From: Kordia sp039026955
GTDB taxonomy: Bacteria > Bacteroidota > Bacteroidia > Flavobacteriales > Flavobacteriaceae
NCBI GenBank assembly: GCA_039026955.1
Contig: JBCCLH010000009.1
Location: 62,001-126,000, forward strand
Direction: 5' to 3'
Length of the DNA: 64,000 nt
Numbering within the stretch: the stretch's first letter is position 1; each line of letters starts with the position of its first letter. The translations under genes and the position numbers were made by a program. Positions 57,275 to 64,000 of the stretch are shown one piece after another. The notes under the pieces were generated by a model, which had not been told where the DNA came from, did no database searches, and worked only from the letters and a program-made list of their open reading frames with translations.

Positions 57275-59011
57275 ATGCCCAGAAGTCTTCATACGTATTA
57301 TACCAAATTTTCAAAAGATACTGCCTTCATTAAAAAACTGCTTTTTGTACTCTGTGCAAATCTGTTTATAATGCTGCAATGGAGTTGTGCACCTGAAAGT
57401 GAACAGCTGATTGTTAAAAAAGGAACACTCGATCTATCTACTGCCGATTTTTCTAAAAACCCAGAAATATTACTACAAGGCGAAGGTTTGCTTTATTAGA
57501 AACAATGGCCGTTGGACGCTGACGGAAATTTTATACCTGAACATTTAAAAGTCAGCGATACAATTTCTTTGTTAAGAATGATTTCTACCGAAATACACGA
57601 AAATCCAAGAGGCTACGGTACGTATCGTTTCTTTATCAATCAAAAAGACCTTCAAGAAAATTTAGTGATTAACATCCAAAGAGTTTTAGGTGCTTCCGAA
57701 GTGTGGATTAATGGACAAAAGATCGCTTCGCACGGAAAAATTTCACAAAATGGTGAAGGTGAAAAAATTGACGGTCGCCCATTCATTGTGGAATTGCCAA
57801 ACGAAACGTCACTCGATGTAATGCTTGTATTTTCAAACCATAAACATCGTTTGGGTGGTGGATATTCTTTGCGAAATTCCATTCAAACCAAAGCATCGTA
57901 CACGCAAAAAAATAAAAGTGCATTTCTTATCGAAGGCATGATTACCTTTCTCATCATCATTTTTGGATTGTATCAGATTCTATACTTTAGCATCTATCGA
58001 AAATATCAAACCTATTTGTTTTTAGGATTGTTTTGTTTGTTTGGTGGTGTACGACAGTTGTTTGTCGGAGAAGCTTTGATATATTCGTTTTTTCCAGAGA
58101 TCTCCTTTGACATCGTTCAAAAAATTCGCTACATCGGATATTATGGCGGATTGGGTTCGGCATTTCTATATCACGACAAATTATTTCCTGGATATTTCAC
58201 AAGCATCGTCAAAAAAATTGGTGGAATTACTCCTTTTTTAGGGTGTATTTTCGTATTGGTGACTCCTACCTATTACGGAACCTTTAGTGCGCCTATTTTT
58301 CAAGTGTGTGGACTCTTTATAATTATAGTAGGTTTTCATCAAACCCTAAGTGCCGCGCGTGATAACAAACCTTTTGCTAGAGGAATTCTGATTAGTACCT
58401 CTATCACTCTGCTCTTCTTTGCGAATGATTTATTGAATGCCATGCTCATCATTCAAACCGTATATATTGTCAATTATGGCTTGTTATTATATGTGATCTC
58501 GCAAGTAATCTTAAATAGCAAGATTCAAAAAAAGACTGAAAAAGAGTTGTTGCAATTGGCTTCTGATATTTCTACGATGGCAATGCGTATTCAGCGAAAA
58601 GAACAAGAAATTACGGCCTTACGCTCCGAAACATTTCAGCAATTAAAATCCAAAGAAAAACTAGTTGAAAACTTGAAAAAAGTCGCTTCCAATGATGATT
58701 CTGTCAGCATTCAGAATATGATTGCAAGTTTAAAATCTGAATTGTTAGAAGATTCACAGTTAAATCGAATCAAGAATGATATTGAAACGCTGAATCAAGA
58801 ATTTGCGCAACGTATTAAAGAATTGCATCCAAGTTTAACGCCAACTGATATTGAAATCTGTTCGTATTTGCGCTTATCGCTAGGGCGAAAAGAAATTGCC
58901 AAACTTCGTTTTACTTCCGTAGATGCCGTAAAAAAATCCAGAAATCGTATTCGAAAAAAGATGAATCTAGCACCTGAGGAAGATTTGGATACGTATATTA
59001 AATCAATCTAA
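57275..59011 (+). pseudogene. 7TM-type sensor-regulator with an in-frame TAG stop (R3)
   Basis: Without the stop this would be a 578-residue protein collinear with R2: start MPRSLH (R2 MPNNLH), lipobox-like LQWSC, extracellular domain with WINGQKI, seven helices, coiled coil and a HTH (LTPTDIEICSYLRLSLGRKE, SVDAVKKSRNRIRKKM). Codon 75 at 57497-57499 is TAG where R2 has TGG (Trp64) in the same context (LYxKQWPLD), a one-base change. The frame is unchanged before and after, and the 504 codons downstream contain no other stop or frameshift. So the mutation is recent, or the stop is read through, or the base is an assembly error. Restart at an in-frame TTG (57512) or ATG (57578) would give a protein without signal sequence. 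There is no repeat-type promoter downstream. Confidence 0.85.
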
Positions 59012-59058
59012 AGGATTTTGATGTATGATTTTCGATTAGAATTATGTTTTTTACGATT

Positions 59059-59973
59059 CGTCTTCCCGAGGAACGCAGTGACGCAGTGATTTGTTTATCG
59101 TAGAAAATCATTGTTATTTGAAACCACAGATTGCCACGAATTTCTACAAAATTCTCGCAAAGACGTTTCAATAGGCATTGGTACATTTTCAAATTAACAA
59201 ATTGATACATTAAAAAAATCGTCATCACAAGGAATGGAGTGACGCGGTGATCTGTTTATCGTTGAACATCATTGTTATTTGAAGCCACAGATTGCCACGA
59301 ATTTCTAAAAAATTCTCGCAAAGACGTTTCAATAGGCATTGGTACATTTTCAAATTAACAAATTGATACATTAAAAAAACCGTCATCACAAGGAACACAG
59401 TGACGCGGTGATCCCATCAAATCATAGTAAAAGTCATCTTTGAAACAAACAGATTGCCACAAATTTCTAAAAAATTCTCGCAAAGACGTTTCAATAGGCA
59501 TTGGTACATTTTCAAATTAACAAATTGATACATTAAAAAAAACGTCTTCACAAGGAACGCAAGTGACGCGGTGATCTGTTTATCGTAGAACATCATTGTT
59601 ATTTGAAGCCACAGATTGCCACGAATTCCTAAAAAATTCTCGCAAAGACGTTTCAAAGGCATTGGTACATTTTCAAATTAACAAATTGATACATTAAAAA
59701 ACCGTCTTCACGAGAAACGCAGTGACGCGGTGATCTCATCAAATCATAGTGAAAGTCATCTTTGAAACAAACAGATTGCCACGAATTTCTGCAAAATTCG
59801 CAATGACGTTTCAAAGGCATTGGTACATTTTCAAATTAACAAATTGATACATTAAAAAAACCGTCTTCACGAGGAACGCAGTGACGCGGTGATCTGTTTA
59901 TCGTAGAACATCATTGTTATTTAAAGCCACAGATTGCCACAAATTTCTTCTAAATTCTCGCAAAGACGTTTCA
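59059..59973. repeat. Six tandem units of about 160 bp in two alternating versions
   Basis: Units begin at 59059, 59220, 59381, 59543, 59703 and 59862 (last one incomplete), each with CGTC(T/A)TCAC, AGTGACGCGGTGATC, AGATTGCCACGAATTTC, CGCAAAGACGTTTCA and GGTACATTTTCAAATTAAC. The segment after GTGATC has two forms: form A (TGTTTATCGTAGAACATC) in units 1, 2, 4 and 6, form B (CATCAAATCATAGT) in units 3 and 5. Units 3-4 and 5-6 thus form a 320-bp double unit. No gene is seen in this 1-kb gap; short ORFs inside come from the repetition. Confidence 0.85.
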
Positions 59974-60042
59974 AGTAGTATCAAATCCACAAATCAACAA
60001 ATCAACAAATCAACACAACAAAAAAACATTATTTTTGTCTGC

Positions 60043-61755
60043 ATGTCAAAAGCTACACTCGTCTACATATTTCTTTTCTTAGGAATTTCTGTGCTATTTT
60101 CACAAGAAAAAGATTCCACGATGGTAGCTTTGGAAAAAATCCTTGCAGCAGCGCCAAACGATTCCTTGAAAGTAGCAGCATATATAGAAATAGGCGATTA
60201 TCAATTGCGACGTGATTTGAGTAATACGGAATTGTACCTGAATAAAGCGTTAAAGATTATTCAATTTTCCAACAATGTGTACGATAGTAAATTACATAAA
60301 GCCGAAATTTCTAAACAGTTAGGTGTCGTACAACGAAGACGTGGAAATTATGAAAAAGCGCTTGAAAGATACTATGAAGCCTTGCCTGTATTTGAAGCCT
60401 ACAAAGATTCTGCCGACATCGCATCGAGTTTGCATAACATTGGTATCGTACAAGGTCGTTTATTAAGTGTGAATGAAGCCATTAAAAGTCTTCAAAAATC
60501 TATCGCCATTAATTCAAAATTAAAACGATTTAAAAGCATTGGAAAGAGTTATAACTCGTTGGCAGTGATACATAGCAAAAATAAAAAGTATGATTCTGCT
60601 ATATACTATTATGAATTGGCTGAAAAACAGTATGAAATTTCAGCGTATACAGATGGAATGTTCTACACAAGAGCAAATAAAGGAAATGCTTTATTAATGC
60701 AAAAAAAATACCAACAAGCTTTAAAACTGTATCGTGAATACCTTGACTATGTGTATAAAGTAGAAGATATTAGAGGGAAGGCAGTTGCACATTTTTATTT
60801 AGCAGGTGTTTCATATCGCACTAAAAAATTTGATAGCGCTTTGCATCATATCAATCGTACCATTGATATTGCGAAAGCTGAAAATTTGGATAAACGACTT
60901 GTAAAAGCCTACAAAAGAAGAAGTCGTATTTATCGTGAAATGAACGATTTTGAAAGTGCAATGCGCGATTTTATTTATGCGGATAAAGCAGATAAAAAAC
61001 TTATCAGTCTTGAAAAAGTAAAAAATATCAGTCAACTGGAATTAAATTATGAATTTGAGCGCGAGCGTTTGCTAGATAGTTTAAATTTTGCCAAACAAAA
61101 AGAATTTTTGGTAGTTGAAAATGAAAAAGAAAGCTTTCGTAAACGTTGGTATTTAAGCGTGGCCATTTTGGCATTGATTGCTGGCTTTTTTGGGATTCAA
61201 TATTTTAGAAGACGTTGGAAAACTTCTCGTTTATTGCAAGCTGAACTGAATAAAAAACTATATCGAACAGAAGAAGAAAGTCAACAACGTGTCACACAAC
61301 TCCACTCAGAAATTGATTCTTTAAGTCATGAAATTGATAGTCGTAAAGAAGAAATTACCGAACTGATGACAGAATCGTTACAACACATAAAAACTAAAGA
61401 AAAGTTAGTAGACGATTTAAAAAAGTTGGCTACAAATGATGAAACGATAAATATTCAAAATATTATTTCGGATTTAAAATCAAGTAGTTTTGAGGATTCT
61501 CGTCTCACTCTTATTAAAAGTCATTTGGAAGAATTAAATTATGATTTCTTCAAAAAAATAAAAGCCAAGCATCCAAATCTGACCAAAATTGATTTGGAAA
61601 TTTGTTCGTATTTACGCCTTTCTTTTGGGCGACAAGAAATTGCCAAACTTCGTTTTACATCCGTAGAAGCTGTCAAAAAATCACGCAATAGATTGCGCAA
61701 ACGGATGAATCTTTCTCCTGAAACCGATTTAGAAGCCTACGTGAAATCCATCTAA
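60043..61755 (+). CDS. TPR sensor-regulator with coiled coil and LuxR-like HTH (R4)
   Basis: ATG 60043 gives 570 residues with a proper signal peptide (MSKATLVYIFLFLGISVLFS-Q); an upstream in-frame TTG inside the repeat is rejected. TPR repeats span about 45-330 (LHNIGIVQGRLLSVNEAIKS, YNSLAVIHSKNKKYDSAIYY), one helix 369-388, a coiled coil about 395-500, and the HTH from 513 (LTKIDLEICSYLRLSFGRQE, SVEAVKKSRNRLRKRM). Its HTH is closer to those of R2 and R3 than to R1, while its sensor part is like R1, so sensor and output parts have recombined. A TATTTTTG box at 60030-60037 lies just 5 nt before the ATG. Downstream is promoter P4. Confidence 0.88.
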   Translation: MSKATLVYIFLFLGISVLFSQEKDSTMVALEKILAAAPNDSLKVAAYIEIGDYQLRRDLSNTELYLNKALKIIQFSNNVYDSKLHKAEISKQLGVVQRRRGNYEKALERYYEALPVFEAYKDSADIASSLHNIGIVQGRLLSVNEAIKSLQKSIAINSKLKRFKSIGKSYNSLAVIHSKNKKYDSAIYYYELAEKQYEISAYTDGMFYTRANKGNALLMQKKYQQALKLYREYLDYVYKVEDIRGKAVAHFYLAGVSYRTKKFDSALHHINRTIDIAKAENLDKRLVKAYKRRSRIYREMNDFESAMRDFIYADKADKKLISLEKVKNISQLELNYEFERERLLDSLNFAKQKEFLVVENEKESFRKRWYLSVAILALIAGFFGIQYFRRRWKTSRLLQAELNKKLYRTEEESQQRVTQLHSEIDSLSHEIDSRKEEITELMTESLQHIKTKEKLVDDLKKLATNDETINIQNIISDLKSSSFEDSRLTLIKSHLEELNYDFFKKIKAKHPNLTKIDLEICSYLRLSFGRQEIAKLRFTSVEAVKKSRNRLRKRMNLSPETDLEAYVKSI

Positions 61756-61852
61756 AAACAGGTATTTCTACGTGCTTTTTAGCTTCATGTAATACTTTTC
61801 TTAATTTTCTGAAATTCAAATCAAATTATTGATTATCAATTACTTAAACAAT

Positions 61853-61911
61853 TGTCACCCCTCGTGTCACCCCTCAGTTTTTTCAAAAAACAGCATTCCA
61901 TTCTACATTTA
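61853..61911 (+). promoter_or_regulatory. Tandem TGTCACCCC promoter, copy P4
   Basis: TGTCACCCC at 61853-61861 and 61865-61873, 12-nt period, perfect copies. After 30 nt comes TACATTTA (61904-61911), the same -7 box as P3. S4 begins 61 nt later. Confidence 0.65.
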
Positions 61912-61972
61912 CTTGACTTTCAGAAAAACAGTTTTTGAAAGTAGAATCAATCAAATGTAATAGCAAACTACC

Positions 61973-62131
61973 ATGTTTCAATTTTTCAAAAAATTATTTC
62001 AGCCTGAAAAATCAAAAGCAGAAACCATTGCCGAAATGGAACTCCAAAAACGTGAAATGGAAGCACAATTGGAACTGCTAATTGAACTAGAGGAAGAAAT
62101 AAAAAGAATGCAAAAAGAGTCAAATTCATAA
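61973..62131 (+). CDS. Small coiled-coil protein S4
   Basis: A 52-residue ORF: MFQFFKKLFQPEKSK, then an unbroken heptad helix (IAEMELQKREMEAQLELL, then IELEEEIKRMQKE). It is close to S3 and patterned like S1/S2. It ends 11 nt before the next regulator gene, not an LRR gene, so the family is tied to the promoter type rather than to LRR proteins as such. Confidence 0.8.
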   Translation: MFQFFKKLFQPEKSKAETIAEMELQKREMEAQLELLIELEEEIKRMQKESNS

Positions 62132-62142
62132 AACGAACCATC

Positions 62143-64000
62143 ATGTACAAATACAGCTTATTTATCATCACTTTTTTAATTTCTAGCAGTTTTTTATTAG
62201 CGCAAAGCAAGATCGATTCGCTGACCTCAGTATTGGCAAAAACTACTGAAAAAACGGAACGACTTACCGTGCTTAGCAATTTGACCAATGAGTTAATTCG
62301 CAATAATAAAGCGACACAAGAAAAGTACCTTCAAGACTATCTGCAACTAGCGCAAGAATTGAATAAATTTGATTTGATGGCGTCAAAATCGCGCTTCTTG
62401 ATTCAATGGTACATTGAAAATGGGCAAACAGACACAGCACAACAACTCTGTGATTCATTGCTAAATTTTAAAGAAAAATTTACAAAAGAGAGTTCTGAAG
62501 GACATTTGCTACTAAAGCGAGCCGCTACGTATTATGACAAAGATCAACTCAATGCGGCTGTTGCAGATTACAAGCGTTCAGCGGAACTTTTTCTGCAAAG
62601 TGGCGATTCTCTTTTTGCAGCAGATGCTTTGTTTTTTGGGGGACAAGCGATGGTGGACAAAAATGATTTTTTAGAGGCAATTGAAAATTATAAAAACGCA
62701 GAGCAATTGTATGAAACGTTGGACGATCAGCAATATGCTTTGTTAGTGGGAGCAGAATTGACTTCGCTGTATAGCAATAATGGTTTTATTGAAAAGAGCA
62801 TTCAAGAACGCGCACGTTTGATTGAAAAAGCAAGGAAAAATAAGGATTATGTGTCGCTAGGACAATTGTTAGGTCAGAATGTAGCTAGCTATTCTAAATT
62901 GAAAGACTATGATAAAATGGAAGCTATTTTATCAGAAATGACCAAGAATGGAGATAGCTTAAAAGTACCTTATTACAAAACTTACAATGCACTTTTCGTA
63001 CTAAATTATCAATTGGTGTTAGCGGCTGAAAAAGGAGACATTCCTGCTGCGACACAATACATGACACAATTAGAAGCAAAGACAAAAGAGAATGTTTCTC
63101 CGTATTTAAAAACAGATGTATTAAGTGCAAAAGCAGCCTATTATGAACTCATTGGAGATGAGAAAGCATTAGTCAAAACATTGACAACTTTAGCCAATAT
63201 ACAAGACACAAGAAGAGTGAATGCACAAACAGAAGCACGCGAAAAATTAGCAGTAATTCTGAGCAAACGTGGACAATACGAAGAAGTAGCGCGTTTGTAT
63301 GCATTGAATGCAAAAGTGAAAGATTCTGTCTACAAAGCTCAAAAAACAAATGCTTTCTTGTACCATCAAGCGGAGTTTGAGAATGAAAAGCGTTTGCGTG
63401 AACTTTCTGAAAAAGAAGCCGAAATCAAACGTTTGGAAAGCGAACAAGAACTTGCAGATAGCAGACGAAATTCACTCATCATTATTCTCATCATCATTTT
63501 TGTGGCAATTGCCTTATTTATTTACTTCCGAAACAGACAAAAGTTAAAAGAACAAGCCTATAAAAATATCTTACTGAACAATAAAATTGCTTCCAAAACG
63601 GAGGAAATTAATGAACTGTTGACAGAGACGATTCATCATATCAAATCAAAAGAGCGCATTGCGGAAGATTTGCAAAAACTTTCTACTGAAGAAGGTAGCA
63701 TGTCACTGAAAAGTATCATTGCCGATTTAAAAGCAAGCAAAGCGGATGATGCCAAATTAATGCTCATCAAACAAAACATTGAAAAGGTCAATTATGAGTT
63801 CATCAAAAATCTAAAAGCCAAACATCCGAAGCTGACAAAAACCGATGTTGAAATTTGTTCGCTATTCCGCATTGGCTTAAGCCGAAGAGAAGTAGCAAGT
63901 TTACGAAACACGAGTATGGAAGCGGTAAAATCGTCCCGTGCTCGATTGAAAAAGAAGCTTGAACTTTCTACTAGAGACAATCTTGACATTTATCTTAAAA
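62143..64000 (+). CDS. TPR sensor-regulator with LuxR-like HTH, 3' end beyond the window (R5)
   Basis: The frame is open from ATG 62143 to the window end (619 codons). Signal peptide (about 1-20, ending LLA-Q), TPR-like helical repeats over about 25-420 (more diverged than in R1 and R4), a helix at 444-464 (LIIILIIIFVAIALFIYF), a coiled coil and the HTH from 564 (LTKTDVEICSLFRIGLSRRE, SMEAVKSSRARLKKKL). Only a few C-terminal residues are missing, by comparison with R1. It is 11 nt after S4 and thus under P4, which makes it the target of one regulator and itself a regulator. Confidence 0.88.
   Translation, partial: MYKYSLFIITFLISSSFLLAQSKIDSLTSVLAKTTEKTERLTVLSNLTNELIRNNKATQEKYLQDYLQLAQELNKFDLMASKSRFLIQWYIENGQTDTAQQLCDSLLNFKEKFTKESSEGHLLLKRAATYYDKDQLNAAVADYKRSAELFLQSGDSLFAADALFFGGQAMVDKNDFLEAIENYKNAEQLYETLDDQQYALLVGAELTSLYSNNGFIEKSIQERARLIEKARKNKDYVSLGQLLGQNVASYSKLKDYDKMEAILSEMTKNGDSLKVPYYKTYNALFVLNYQLVLAAEKGDIPAATQYMTQLEAKTKENVSPYLKTDVLSAKAAYYELIGDEKALVKTLTTLANIQDTRRVNAQTEAREKLAVILSKRGQYEEVARLYALNAKVKDSVYKAQKTNAFLYHQAEFENEKRLRELSEKEAEIKRLESEQELADSRRNSLIIILIIIFVAIALFIYFRNRQKLKEQAYKNILLNNKIASKTEEINELLTETIHHIKSKERIAEDLQKLSTEEGSMSLKSIIADLKASKADDAKLMLIKQNIEKVNYEFIKNLKAKHPKLTKTDVEICSLFRIGLSRREVASLRNTSMEAVKSSRARLKKKLELSTRDNLDIYLK

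Noticed and set aside
59417..59662. Minus-strand ORFs in the 160-bp array
   Set aside because: They copy each other through the tandem units and have no upstream signals.
59059..59973. CRISPR array
   Set aside because: Units of about 160 bp with no unique spacers of constant length and no cas genes; it is an ordinary tandem repeat.
59914..60042. TTG start of the R4 gene 43 codons upstream
   Set aside because: The extension would be translated from the 160-bp repeat and would bury the signal peptide; ATG 60043 gives a normal one.

Overview
The window looks like chromosome of a low-GC marine flavobacterium (Bacteroidetes). The signs are type IX secretion (T9SS) type A and type B sorting domains, promoter -7 boxes of the TAnnTTTG kind, very weak Shine-Dalgarno sequences, PKD, lamin-tail and choice-of-anchor domains, and giant leucine-rich-repeat (LRR) proteins of a type I associate with Kordia-like genomes. 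The genus is a guess. No rRNA, tRNA, CRISPR array, transposase or phage gene was seen.

Layout. 1-4.65 kb: the 3' part of a giant LRR protein gene, a small T9SS cargo protein and a strong terminator. 4.9-18.3 kb: a tightly packed five-gene operon encoding a membrane-anchored vWA protein, an actin/Hsp70-fold ATPase, a bitopic coiled-coil protein, a 1744-residue polytopic protein ending in a complete penicillin-binding transpeptidase domain, and a small bitopic protein. 18.3-26.1 kb: housekeeping or accessory genes (a type B sorted PKD protein, a membrane protein, a gamma-glutamylcyclotransferase-like protein, an SLC13 transporter, a tiny GG-motif peptide) separated by dispersed repeats. 26.2-30.5 kb, minus strand: a four-fold lamin-tail, Calx-beta, choice-of-anchor I surface protein.

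30.7-64 kb is a repeated regulatory and surface-protein locus. Five related signalling regulators (TPR type at 30730, 60043 and 62143; seven-helix type at 50039 and 57275, the last with an in-frame stop) share a coiled coil and a LuxR-like helix-turn-helix C-terminus. Four promoters carry two copies of a TG(T)CACCCC-like element exactly 12 nt apart, placed 30-31 nt before a -7 box. Each of these promoters drives a 52-56 residue coiled-coil protein that does not appear as a long ORF, followed within 11-19 nt by a giant LRR protein (three cases) or by another regulator (one case). The LRR proteins have 4, 7 or 9 exchangeable modules of about 230-290 residues and a common C-terminal tail; two are followed by a small T9SS cargo protein.

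I read this as a family of surface-protein expression cassettes: sensor-regulator, tandem-repeat promoter, small coiled-coil protein, modular LRR adhesin-like protein. The regulator-to-promoter link is inference from position and spacing. The second candidate system is the 4.9-18.3 kb operon, which pairs an actin-like ATPase with a polytopic protein fused to a class B PBP and so could be a self-contained cell-wall machine.
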